64,000 bases of DNA from Pseudisothecium myosuroides (Eukaryota; Streptophyta; Bryopsida; Hypnales; Lembophyllaceae): the NCBI GenBank assembly GCA_951799445.1, contig OX637288.1:12092501-12156500 (forward strand), in the 5' to 3' direction. Below, one piece after another: positions 44,601-52,152 of this stretch (the first letter of the stretch is position 1; the number at the start of each line of letters is the position of its first letter). The position numbers and the translations under genes are program-made. The notes beneath the pieces were generated by a model. It saw nothing but the letters and a program-made list of their open reading frames with translations. It was not told where the DNA came from and did no database searches.

Positions 44601-47600
44601 GGGTTGTGGCAAGCTTAAAGAGCTACCTGTTTCGTTTGGAGACCTCCAAAATTTGAAAAACTTGAATCTTGGAAAGAGTGGAATTCAACGCTTACCTGAA
44701 TCTTTTGGAAAGTTGAGCAATTTGGAAGTGTTGGATCTATGGGGTTGTGGTGAGCTTAAGGAGCTACCTGCTTCATTTGGAGGCCTCCAAAATATCAAAA
44801 ATTTGGATTTCCATTGGAGTGGAGTCCAACGTTTACCTGAATCTTTGGGACAGTTGAGCAATTTGGAAGTGTTGGATCTACGGGGTTGTGATGAGCTTAA
44901 GGAGCTACCTGCTTCATTTAGAGGCCTCCAAAATTTGAAAAACTTGGCTCTCCAAGGAAGTGGAATCCAACATTTACCTGAATCTTTTGGAAAGTTGAGC
45001 AATTTGGAAGAGTTGAATCTACAATATTGTAATGAGCTTGTGGATTTACCTGAATCCTTTGGAGGCCTCCAAAGTTTAGAAAACTTGAATCTTCGAAAGA
45101 GTGGAATCCAACGTTTACCTGAATCTTTTGGAAAGTTGAGCAATTTGGAAGTGTTGGATCTATGGGGTTGTGGTGGGGTTAAGGAGCTACCTGCTTCATT
45201 TGGAAGCCTCCAAGCTTTGAGAAACTTGCATCTCCAAAAGAGTGGAATCCAACATTTACCTGAATCTTTTGAAAAGTTGGGCAATTTGGAGGTGTTGGAT
45301 CTATGGGGTTGGGGTGAGCTTAAGGAGCTACCTGCTTCATTTGGAGGCCTCCAAAATATCAAAAATTTGGATTTCCATTGGAGTGGAGTCCAACGTTTAC
45401 CTGAATCTTTGGGACAGTTGAGCAATTTGGAAGTGTTGGATCTACGGGGTTGTGATGAGCTTAAGGAGCTACCTGCTTCATTTAGAGGCCTCCAAAATTT
45501 GAAAAACTTGGCTCTCCAAGGAAGTGGAATCCAACATTTACCTGAATCTTTTGGAAAGTTGAGCAATTTGGAAGAGTTGAATCTACAATATTGTAATGAG
45601 CTTGTGGATTTACCTGAATCCTTTGGAGGCCTCCAAAGTTTAGAAAACTTGAATCTTCAAAAGAGTGGAATCCAACGTTTACCTGAATCTTTTGGAAAGT
45701 TGAGCAATTTGGAAGTGTTGGATCTACGGGGTTGTGGTGAGCTTAAGGAGCTACCTGCTTCATTTGAAGGCCTCCAAAGCTTAGAAAACTTGGCTCTCCC
45801 AGGGAGTGGAATCCAACTTTTACCTGAATCTTTTGGAAAGTTGAACAATTTGGAAGTGATGGATCTGCAAGATTGTAATGAGCTTGTGGATCTACCTGAA
45901 TCATTTGGAAGCCTGCATAGCTTAAAAAACTTATCTTTCCAAGGGAGTGGAATCCAGCGTTTACCTGAATCTTTTGGAAAGTTGAGCAATTTGGAAGTGT
46001 TGGATCTATGGGGTTGTGGCAAGCTTAAAGAGCTACTTGTTTCGTTTGGAGACCTCCAAAATTTGAAAAACTTGAATCTTGGAAAGAGTGGAATTCAACG
46101 CTTACCTGAATCTTTTGGAAAGTTGAGCAATTTGGAAGTGTTGGATCTATGGGGTTGTGGTGAGCTTAAGGAGCTACCTGCTTCATTTGGAGGCCTCCAA
46201 AATATCAAAAATTTGGATTTCCATTGGAGTGGAGTCCAACGTTTACCTGAATCTTTGGGACAGTTGAGCAATTTGGAAGTGTTGGATCTACGGGGTTGTG
46301 ATGAGCTTAAGGAGCTACCTGCTTCATTTAGAGGCCTCCAAAATTTGAAAAACTTGGCTCTCCAAGGAAGTGGAATCCAACATTTACCTGAATCTTTTGG
46401 AAAGTTGAGCAATTTGGAAGAGTTGAATCTACAATATTGTAATGAGCTTGTGGATTTACCTGAATCCTTTGGAGGCCTCCAAAGTTTAGAAAACTTGAAT
46501 CTTCAAAAGAGTGGAATCCAACGTTTACCTGAATCTTTTGGAAAGTTGAGCAATTTGGAAGTGTTGGATCTACGGGGTTGTGGTGAGCTTAAGGAGCTAC
46601 CTGCTTCATTTGGAGGCCTCCAAAGCTTAGAAAACTTGGCTCTCCCAGGGAGTGGAGTCCAACGTTTACCTGAATCTTTTGGAAAGTTGAGCAATTTGGA
46701 AGTGTTGGATCTATGGGGTTGTGGTGAGCTTAAGGAGCTACCTGCTTCATTTGGAGGCCTCCAAAGCTTAAAAAAATTGGATCTTGAAGGGATTGGAATC
46801 CAACGTTTACCTAAATCTTTTGGAAAGTTGAGCAATTTGGAAGTGTTGGATCTTCGGGGTTGTGATGAGCTTAAGGAGCTACCTGCTTCATTTAGAGGCC
46901 TCCAAAATTTGAAAAACTTGGCTCTCCAAGGAAGTGGAATCCAACATTTACCTGAATCTTTTGGAAAGTTGAGCAATTTGGAAGAGTTGAATCTACAATA
47001 TTGTAATGAGCTTGTGGATTTACCTGAATCCTTTGGAGGCCTCCAAAGTTTAGAAAACTTGAATCTTCGAAAGAGTGGAATCCAACGTTTACCTGAATCT
47101 TTTGGAAAGTTGAGCAATTTGGAAGTGTTGGATCTATGGGGTTGTGGTGGGGTTAAGGAGCTACCTGCTTCATTTGGAAGCCTCCAAGCTTTGAGAAACT
47201 TGCATCTCCAAAAGAGTGGAATCCAACATTTACCTGAATCTTTTGAAAAGTTGGGCAATTTGGAGGTGTTGGATCTATGGGGTTGGGGTGAGCTTAAGGA
47301 GCTACCTACTTCATTTGGAGGCCTCCAAGCCTTGAAGAAGTTGGCTCTTGAAAACAGTGGAATCCAACACTTACCTGAATCTTTTGGAAAGTTGAGCAAT
47401 TTGGGAGTGTTGGATCTATGGGGTTGTGGTGAGCTTGTGGATCTATCTGAATCATTTGGAAGCCTCCAAAGCTTAAAAAACTTGAATCTTAGAATGAGTG
47501 GAATCCAACGTTTACCTGAATCTTTCGGAAAGTTGAGCAATTTGGAAGTGTTGAATCTATGGGGTTGTGGTGAGCTTACGGAGCTACCTGCTTCATTTGG

Positions 47601-50600
47601 AAGCCTCCAAAATTTAAAAAACTTGGATCTCCAAAGGAGTGGAATCCAACACTTACCTGAATCTTTTGGAAAGTTGAGCAGTTTGGAAATGTTGGATCTA
47701 TGGGGTTGGGGTGAGCTTAAGGAGCTACCTGCTTCATTTGGTGGCCTTCAAAATTTGAAAAACTTGGATCTCCAGAAGAGTGGAATCCAACACTTATCTG
47801 AATCTTTTGGAAAGCTGAGCAATTTGGGAGTCTTGAGACTACAAGATTGTAATGAGCTTGTGGATCTACCTGAATCATTTGGAAGCCTCCAAAATTTAAA
47901 AAAGTTGCATCTTCGAATGAGTGGAATCCAACGTTTACCTGAATCTTTTGGAAAGTTGAGCAATTTGGAAGTGCTGGGTCTATGGGGTTGTGGTGAGCTT
48001 AAGGAGCTACCTGCTTCATTTAGAGGCCTCCAAAATTTGAAAAACTTGAATCTTGGAAAGAGTGGAATTCAACACTTACCTGAATCTTTTGGAAAGTTGA
48101 GCAATTTGGAAGTGTTGGATCTATGGGGTTGTGGTGAGCTTAAGGAGCTACCTGCTTCATTTGGAGGCCTCCAAAATATCAAAAATTTGGATTTCCATTG
48201 GAGTGGAGTCCAACGTTTACCTGAATCTTTGGGACAGTTGAGCAATTTGGAAGTGTTGGATCTACGGGGTTGTGATGAGCTTAAGGAGCTACCTGCTTCA
48301 TTTAGAGGCCTCCAAAATTTGAAAAACTTGGCTCTCCAAGGAAGTGGAATCCAACATTTACCTGAATCTTTTGGAAAGTTGAGCAATTTGGAAGAGTTGA
48401 ATCTACAATATTGTAATGAGCTTGTGGATTTACCTGAATCCTTTGGAGGCCTCCAAAGTTTAGAAAACTTGAATCTTCGAAAGAGTGGAATCCAACGTTT
48501 ACCTGAATCTTTTGGAAAGTTGAGCAATTTGGAAGTGTTGGATCTATGGGGTTGTGGTGGGGTTAAGGAGCTACCTGCTTCATTTGGAAGCCTCCAAGCT
48601 TTGAGAAACTTGCATCTCCAAAAGAGTGGAATCCAACATTTACCTGAATCTTTTGAAAAGTTGGGCAATTTGGAGGTGTTGGATCTATGGGGTTGGGGTG
48701 AGCTTAAGGAGCTACCTGCTTCATTTGGAGGCCTCCAAAATATCAAAAATTTGGATTTCCATTGGAGTGGAGTCCAACGTTTACCTGAATCTTTGGGACA
48801 GTTGAGCAATTTGGAAGTGTTGGATCTACGGGGTTGTGATGAGCTTAAGGAGCTACCTGCTTCATTTAGAGGCCTCCAAAATTTGAAAAACTTGGCTCTC
48901 CAAGGAAGTGGAATCCAACATTTACCTGAATCTTTTGGAAAGTTGAGCAATTTGGAAGAGTTGAATCTACAATATTGTAATGAGCTTGTGGATTTACCTG
49001 AATCCTTTGGAGGCCTCCAAAGTTTAGAAAACTTGAATCTTCAAAAGAGTGGAATCCAACGTTTACCTGAATCTTTTGGAAAGTTGAGCAATTTGGAAGT
49101 GTTGGATCTACGGGGTTGTGGTGAGCTTAAGGAGCTACCTGCTTCATTTGAAGGCCTCCAAAGCTTAGAAAACTTGGCTCTCCCAGGGAGTGGAATCCAA
49201 CTTTTACCTGAATCTTTTGGAAAGTTGAACAATTTGGAAGTGATGGATCTGCAAGATTGTAATGAGCTTGTGGATCTACCTGAATCATTTGGAAGCCTGC
49301 ATAGCTTAAAAAACTTATCTTTCCAAGGGAGTGGAATCCAGCGTTTACCTGAATCTTTTGGAAAGTTGAGTAATTTGGAAGTGTTGGATCTATGGGGTTG
49401 TGGCAAGCTTAAAGAGCTACTTGTTTCGTTTGGAGACCTCCAAAATTTGAAAAACTTGAATCTTGGAAAGAGTGGAATTCAACGCTTACCTGAATCTTTT
49501 GGAAAGTTGAGCAATTTGGAAGTGTTGGATCTATGGGGTTGTGGTGAGCTTAAGGAGCTACCTGCTTCATTTGGAGGCCTCCAAAATATCAAAAATTTGG
49601 ATTTCCATTGGAGTGGAGTCCAACGTTTACCTGAATCTTTGGGACAGTTGAGCAATTTGGAAGTGTTGGATCTACGGGGTTGTGATGAGCTTAAGGAGCT
49701 ACCTGCTTCATTTAGAGGCCTCCAAAATTTGAAAAACTTGGCTCTCCAAGGAAGTGGAATCCAACATTTACCTGAATCTTTTGGAAAGTTGAGCAATTTG
49801 GAAGAGTTGAATCTACAATATTGTAATGAGCTTGTGGATTTACCTGAATCCTTTGGAGGCCTCCAAAGTTTAGAAAACTTGAATCTTCAAAAGAGTGGAA
49901 TCCAACGTTTACCTGAATCTTTTGGAAAGTTGAGCAATTTGGAAGTGTTGGATCTACGGGGTTGTGGTGAGCTTAAGGAGCTACCTGCTTCATTTGGAGG
50001 CCTCCAAAGCTTAGAAAACTTGGCTCTCCCAGGGAGTGGAATCCAACTTTTACCTGAATCTTTTGGAAAGTTGAACAATTTGGAAGTGATGGATCTGCAA
50101 GATTGTAATGAGCTTGTGGATCTACCTGAATCATTTGGAAGCCTGCATAGCTTAAAAAACTTATCTTTCCAAGGGAGTGGAATCCAGCGTTTACCTGAAT
50201 CTTTTGGAAAGTTGAGCAATTTGGAAGTGTTGGATCTATGGGGTTGTGGCAAGCTTAAAGAGCTACCTGTTTCGTTTGGAGACCTCCAAAATTTGAAAAA
50301 CTTGAATCTTGGAAAGAGTGGAATTCAACGCTTACCTGAATCTTTTGGAAAGTTGAGCAATTTGGAAGTGTTGGATCTATGGGGTTGTGGTGAGCTTAAG
50401 GAGCTACCTGCTTCATTTGGAGGCCTCCAAAATATCAAAAATTTGGATTTCCATTGGAGTGGAGTCCAACGTTTACCTGAATCTTTGGGACAGTTGAGCA
50501 ATTTGGAAGTGTTGGATCTACGGGGTTGTGATGAGCTTAAGGAGCTACCTGCTTCATTTAGAGGCCTCCAAAATTTGAAAAACTTGGCTCTCCAAGGAAG

Positions 50601-52128
50601 TGGAATCCAACATTTACCTGAATCTTTTGGAAAGTTGAGCAATTTGGAAGAGTTGAATCTACAATATTGTAATGAGCTTGTGGATTTACCTGAATCCTTT
50701 GGAGGCCTCCAAAGTTTAGAAAACTTGAATCTTCGAAAGAGTGGAATCCAACGTTTACCTGAATCTTTTGGAAAGTTGAGCAATTTGGAAGTGTTGGATC
50801 TACGGGGTTGTGGTGAGCTTAAGGAGCTACCTGCTTCATTTGAAGGCCTCCAAAGCTTAGAAAACTTGGCTCTCCCAGGGAGTGGAATCCAACTTTTACC
50901 TGAATCTTTTGGAAAGTTGAACAATTTGGAAGTGATGGATCTGCAAGATTGTAATGAGCTTGTGGATCTACCTGAATCATTTGGAAGCCTGCATAGCTTA
51001 AAAAACTTATCTTTCCAAGGGAGTGGAATCCAGCGTTTACCTGAATCTTTTGGAAAGTTGAGCAATTTGGAAGTGTTGGATCTATGGGGTTGTGGCAAGC
51101 TTAAAGAGCTACCTGTTTCGTTTGGAGACCTCCAAAATTTGAAAAACTTGAATCTTGGAAAGAGTGGAATTCAACGCTTACCTGAATCTTTTGGAAAGTT
51201 GAGCAATTTGGAAGTGTTGGATCTATGGGGTTGTGGTGAGCTTAAGGAGCTACCTGCTTCATTTGGAGGCCTCCAAAATATCAAAAATTTGGATTTCCAT
51301 TGGAGTGGAGTCCAACGTTTACCTGAATCTTTGGGACAGTTGAGCAATTTGGAAGTGTTGGATCTACGGGGTTGTGATGAGCTTAAGGAGCTACCTGCTT
51401 CATTTAGAGGCCTCCAAAATTTGAAAAACTTGGCTCTCCAAGGAAGTGGAATCCAACATTTACCTGAATCTTTTGGAAAGTTGAGCAATTTGGAAGAGTT
51501 GAATCTACAATATTGTAATGAGCTTGTGGATTTACCTGAATCCTTTGGAGGCCTCCAAAGTTTAGAAAACTTGAATCTTCGAAAGAGTGGAATCCAACGT
51601 TTACCTGAATCTTTTGGAAAGTTGAGCAATTTGGAAGTGTTGGATCTACGGGGTTGTGGTGAGCTTAAGGAGCTACCTGCTTCATTTGAAGGCCTCCAAA
51701 GCTTAGAAAACTTGGCTCTCCCAGGGAGTGGAATCCAACTTTTACCTGAATCTTTTGGAAAGTTGAACAATTTGGAAGTGATGGATCTGCAAGATTGTAA
51801 TGAGCTTGTGGATCTACCTGAATCATTTGGAAGCCTGCATAGCTTAAAAAACTTATCTTTCCAAGGGAGTGGAATCCAGCGTTTACCTGAATCTTTTGGA
51901 AAGTTGAGTAATTTGGAAGTGTTGGATCTATGGGGTTGTGGCAAGCTTAAAGAGCTACCTGTTTCGTTTGGAGACCTCCAAAATTTGAAAAACTTGAATC
52001 TTGGAAAGAGTGGAATTCAACGCTTACCTGAATCTTTTGGAAAGTTGAGCAATTTGGAAGTGTTGGATCTATGGGGTTGTGGTGAGCTTAAGGGCTACCT
52101 GCTTCATTTCGAGGCCATCAAAATCTAA
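38561..52128 (+). CDS. TNL-B: giant TIR-NB-ARC-LRR immune receptor (~4,183 aa)
   Basis: Proposed join: 38,561-38,618, 38,777-39,230, 39,920-41,030, 41,200-52,128. All introns are GT..AG and the sum, 12,552 nt, is an exact multiple of three. Residues 1-20 leader; about 24-165 TIR (YDVFMSHRGPDVK; WCLKEL with Glu99, the position of the NADase glutamate in plant TIRs); about 172-541 NB-ARC (GMGGIGKST 226-234, LLVLDDV 305-311, CGGVPL 377-382, MHD 486-488); 542-4,183 linker and about 150 LRRs. Plant TNLs normally run about 900-1,500 residues with 10-30 LRRs, so the LRR part is several-fold oversized. TIR, P-loop and MHD residues are all intact, so the protein should be signalling-competent if made. 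The family role is effector sensing and NAD-derived signalling leading to immunity and cell death. The start is chosen because TNL-A has an ATG at the same place. The last 13 residues are out of frame with the LRRs. Confidence 0.85.
38777..39230 (+). CDS. TNL-B TIR exon
   Basis: Acceptor GTGCAG, donor AG|GTGAGT. It encodes a full TIR domain: NYDVFMSHRGPDVKTGFVGY (box 1), then HPFLDCKSIGKSQDSWKCID with the BB-loop region, PLALVIFSETFVQSQWCLKE (box with the catalytic-site Glu), and MLPIFYKVQPSDVKF (box 3). It ends VHGWEYKVGDQ with the Arg codon split across the intron. There is no frameshift, unlike TNL-A. The box-1 spelling SHRGPDVK is the type I associate with mosses and gymnosperms. Confidence 0.9.
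39231..39919 (+). other. TNL-B TIR/NB-ARC intron with ~590-bp insertion
   Basis: This intron is 689 bp against 102 bp in TNL-A. The last ~80 bp (atgaagagtattgtgcttga, acttgacattgacattgtag) match the TNL-A intron. The rest, from about 39,240 to 39,830, has no TNL-A counterpart, so it was gained in B or lost in A. No terminal repeats were seen. Confidence 0.75.
39920..41030 (+). CDS. TNL-B NB-ARC exon
   Basis: A single open exon from acceptor TTTGCAG to donor GAG|GTATGG. Motifs in order: P-loop GLWGMGGIGKSTLARELYNQ; RFDARCYVEDVGE; SVQNQILKALC; kinase-2 SILLVLDDVHD (Asp at the end, as in TNLs, not Trp as in CNLs); SMCIVTSRN; CHAFGG; GLPL-type CGGVPLVLKVCGSLL; CLRISYDSL; EMFLDIACALLG; MHDHLRDMGRAIS. 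All nucleotide-contacting residues expected of a working switch are present. The exon length (1,111 nt) is normal for the family, so only the LRR exon is abnormal. Confidence 0.92.
41200..52128 (+). CDS. TNL-B LRR mega-exon (3,642 codons)
   Basis: Acceptor TTTGTGCAG at 41,191-41,199; it opens PLPVSLQTLILPWNLGICVD, a linker conserved in TNL-A. From about 41,488 the exon is a continuous array of 47-residue pairs. Type 1 (24 residues) is LEVLDLWGCGELKELPASFG + GLQN. Type 2 (23 residues) is LKNLALQGSGIQHLPESFGK + LSN. Type-2 motif starts run from 41,578 to 52,012 at exactly 141-bp steps: 75 copies, no indel, no stop. At 52,091-52,093 one base is missing from aaggagctacct, giving the out-of-frame end KGYLLHFEAIKI and TAA at 52,126. 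Such a solenoid of ~150 repeats would make several superhelical turns. Confidence 0.9.
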   Translation, partial: PLPVSLQTLILPWNLGICVDLSLMKGLRIFKCEGDSFSMSSLPENLRWLDFINNRYTPLRHFPEAPKINELVILFWKDEFLEKLPKSFGNWRKLEVLYLLDCGKLRNLPNSFVDLQNLKYLDLHGSGIQRLPESFRKLSNLQVLNLSYCSELKELPASFGGLQNIKNLDFHLSGVQHLPESFGKLSNLEELNLQYCNELVDLPESFGGLQSLKDLHLHMSGIQRLPESLGQLSNLEVLDLGNCSELKELPASFGGLQSFKNLHLQESGIQRLPESFGMLSNLEVLDLRGCDELKELPASFGGLQNLKNLALQRSGIQHLPESFGKLSNLEELNLQYCNELVDLPESFGGLQSLKDLHLHMSGIQRLPESFGKLSNLEELNLQYCNELVDLPESFGGLQSFKNLHLQESGIQRLPESFGKLSNLEVLDLWGCGGIKELPTSFGGLQSLENLALPRSGVQRLPESFGKLSNLEVLDLWGCGELKELPASFGGLQSLKKLDLEGIGIQRLPKSFGKLSNLEVLDLRGCDELKELPASFRGLQNLKNLALQGSGIQHLPESFGKLSNLEELNLQYCNELVDLPESFGGLQSLENLNLRKSGIQRLPESFGKLSNLEVLDLWGCGGVKELPASFGSLQALRNLHLQKSGIQHLPESFEKLGNLEVLDLWGWGELKELPTSFGGLQALKKLALENSGIQHLPESFGKLSNLGVLDLWGCGELVDLSESFGSLQSLKNLNLRMSGIQRLPESFGKLSNLEVLNLWGCGELTELPASFGSLQNLKNLDLQRSGIQHLPESFGKLSSLEMLDLWGWGELKELPASFGGLQNLKNLDLQKSGIQHLSESFGKLSNLGVLRLQDCNELVDLPESFGSLQNLKKLHLRMSGIQRLPESFGKLSNLEVLGLWGCGELKELPASFRGLQNLKNLALQGSGIQHLPESLGQLSNLEVLDLRGCDELKELPASFRGLQNLKNLALQGSGIQHLPESFGKLSNLEELNLQYCNELVDLPESFGGLQSLENLNLRKSGIQRLPESFGKLSNLEVLDLRGCGELKELPASFEGLQSLENLALPGSGIQLLPESFGKLNNLEVMDLQDCNELVDLPESFGSLHSLKNLSFQGSGIQRLPESFGKLSNLEVLDLWGCGKLKELPVSFGDLQNLKNLNLGKSGIQRLPESFGKLSNLEVLDLWGCGELKELPASFGGLQNIKNLDFHWSGVQRLPESLGQLSNLEVLDLRGCDELKELPASFRGLQNLKNLALQGSGIQHLPESFGKLSNLEELNLQYCNELVDLPESFGGLQSLENLNLRKSGIQRLPESFGKLSNLEVLDLWGCGGVKELPASFGSLQALRNLHLQKSGIQHLPESFEKLGNLEVLDLWGWGELKELPASFGGLQNIKNLDFHWSGVQRLPESLGQLSNLEVLDLRGCDELKELPASFRGLQNLKNLALQGSGIQHLPESFGKLSNLEELNLQYCNELVDLPESFGGLQSLENLNLQKSGIQRLPESFGKLSNLEVLDLRGCGELKELPASFEGLQSLENLALPGSGIQLLPESFGKLNNLEVMDLQDCNELVDLPESFGSLHSLKNLSFQGSGIQRLPESFGKLSNLEVLDLWGCGKLKELLVSFGDLQNLKNLNLGKSGIQRLPESFGKLSNLEVLDLWGCGELKELPASFGGLQNIKNLDFHWSGVQRLPESLGQLSNLEVLDLRGCDELKELPASFRGLQNLKNLALQGSGIQHLPESFGKLSNLEELNLQYCNELVDLPESFGGLQSLENLNLQKSGIQRLPESFGKLSNLEVLDLRGCGELKELPASFGGLQSLENLALPGSGVQRLPESFGKLSNLEVLDLWGCGELKELPASFGGLQSLKKLDLEGIGIQRLPKSFGKLSNLEVLDLRGCDELKELPASFRGLQNLKNLALQGSGIQHLPESFGKLSNLEELNLQYCNELVDLPESFGGLQSLENLNLRKSGIQRLPESFGKLSNLEVLDLWGCGGVKELPASFGSLQALRNLHLQKSGIQHLPESFEKLGNLEVLDLWGWGELKELPTSFGGLQALKKLALENSGIQHLPESFGKLSNLGVLDLWGCGELVDLSESFGSLQSLKNLNLRMSGIQRLPESFGKLSNLEVLNLWGCGELTELPASFGSLQNLKNLDLQRSGIQHLPESFGKLSSLEMLDLWGWGELKELPASFGGLQNLKNLDLQKSGIQHLSESFGKLSNLGVLRLQDCNELVDLPESFGSLQNLKKLHLRMSGIQRLPESFGKLSNLEVLGLWGCGELKELPASFRGLQNLKNLNLGKSGIQHLPESFGKLSNLEVLDLWGCGELKELPASFGGLQNIKNLDFHWSGVQRLPESLGQLSNLEVLDLRGCDELKELPASFRGLQNLKNLALQGSGIQHLPESFGKLSNLEELNLQYCNELVDLPESFGGLQSLENLNLRKSGIQRLPESFGKLSNLEVLDLWGCGGVKELPASFGSLQALRNLHLQKSGIQHLPESFEKLGNLEVLDLWGWGELKELPASFGGLQNIKNLDFHWSGVQRLPESLGQLSNLEVLDLRGCDELKELPASFRGLQNLKNLALQGSGIQHLPESFGKLSNLEELNLQYCNELVDLPESFGGLQSLENLNLQKSGIQRLPESFGKLSNLEVLDLRGCGELKELPASFEGLQSLENLALPGSGIQLLPESFGKLNNLEVMDLQDCNELVDLPESFGSLHSLKNLSFQGSGIQRLPESFGKLSNLEVLDLWGCGKLKELLVSFGDLQNLKNLNLGKSGIQRLPESFGKLSNLEVLDLWGCGELKELPASFGGLQNIKNLDFHWSGVQRLPESLGQLSNLEVLDLRGCDELKELPASFRGLQNLKNLALQGSGIQHLPESFGKLSNLEELNLQYCNELVDLPESFGGLQSLENLNLQKSGIQRLPESFGKLSNLEVLDLRGCGELKELPASFGGLQSLENLALPGSGIQLLPESFGKLNNLEVMDLQDCNELVDLPESFGSLHSLKNLSFQGSGIQRLPESFGKLSNLEVLDLWGCGKLKELPVSFGDLQNLKNLNLGKSGIQRLPESFGKLSNLEVLDLWGCGELKELPASFGGLQNIKNLDFHWSGVQRLPESLGQLSNLEVLDLRGCDELKELPASFRGLQNLKNLALQGSGIQHLPESFGKLSNLEELNLQYCNELVDLPESFGGLQSLENLNLRKSGIQRLPESFGKLSNLEVLDLRGCGELKELPASFEGLQSLENLALPGSGIQLLPESFGKLNNLEVMDLQDCNELVDLPESFGSLHSLKNLSFQGSGIQRLPESFGKLSNLEVLDLWGCGKLKELPVSFGDLQNLKNLNLGKSGIQRLPESFGKLSNLEVLDLWGCGELKELPASFGGLQNIKNLDFHWSGVQRLPESLGQLSNLEVLDLRGCDELKELPASFRGLQNLKNLALQGSGIQHLPESFGKLSNLEELNLQYCNELVDLPESFGGLQSLENLNLRKSGIQRLPESFGKLSNLEVLDLRGCGELKELPASFEGLQSLENLALPGSGIQLLPESFGKLNNLEVMDLQDCNELVDLPESFGSLHSLKNLSFQGSGIQRLPESFGKLSNLEVLDLWGCGKLKELPVSFGDLQNLKNLNLGKSGIQRLPESFGKLSNLEVLDLWGCGELKGYLLHFEAIKI
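41488..52110 (+). repeat. 141-bp tandem array encoding paired LRRs (75 units)
   Basis: The unit contains the phrases gagcttaaggagctacctgc, ttggaggcctccaaa, agtggaatccaacgtttacc and tgaatcttttggaaagttga. The unit start at 41,578 + 141 x k fits every landmark checked: 42,706 (k=8), 43,975 (17), 44,821 (23), 45,385 (27), 46,231 (33), 46,795 (37), 48,205 (47), 48,769 (51), 49,615 (57), 50,461 (63), 51,307 (69), 52,012 (74). Differences between units are almost all substitutions. Confidence 0.95.
42540..43960 (+). repeat. ~1.4-kb block duplicated at +4,089 bp (46,629-48,049)
   Basis: The rare variant GIGIQRLPK (gga at 42,706) recurs at 46,795, exactly 29 units later. The ten-unit order that follows (GGVKELPASF, WGWGELKELPTSF, ALENSGIQH, LSESF, NLRMSGIQR, DLQRSGIQH, LDLQKSGIQHLSES) is the same in both. 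The blocks diverge again after FRGLQNLKNL at about 43,960 / 48,050. Confidence 0.9.
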
Positions 52129-52152
52129 AAAACTTATCTCTCCAAGGGAGTG
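43975..52152 (+). repeat. 846-bp (six-unit) higher-order repeats, six copies
   Basis: A block of six 141-bp units starting with the SLGQLSN variant recurs at 43,975, 45,385, 48,769, 49,615, 50,461 and 51,307; the last three to four are directly tandem. Its internal order is fixed: FRGLQ / ALQGSGIQH, LQYCNELVDLPESF, N-LRK/LQK-SGIQR, RGCGELKELPASF, ALPGSGIQL, MDLQDC, SFQGSGIQR, WGCGKLKEL, NLGKSGIQR, DFHWSGVQR. Copies appear almost identical in DNA. Confidence 0.9.

Noticed and set aside
42414..51944. Long minus-strand frames (up to 345 codons) across the LRR mega-exon
   Set aside because: They repeat with the 141-bp period, read SGKRWIPL... units with no known fold, and exist only because one unit happens to lack stops on the other strand and is copied 75 times.
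41488..52110. Regularly spaced repeats resembling a CRISPR-like array
   Set aside because: The whole unit is coding and conserved; there are no unique spacers, and the DNA is plant nuclear.
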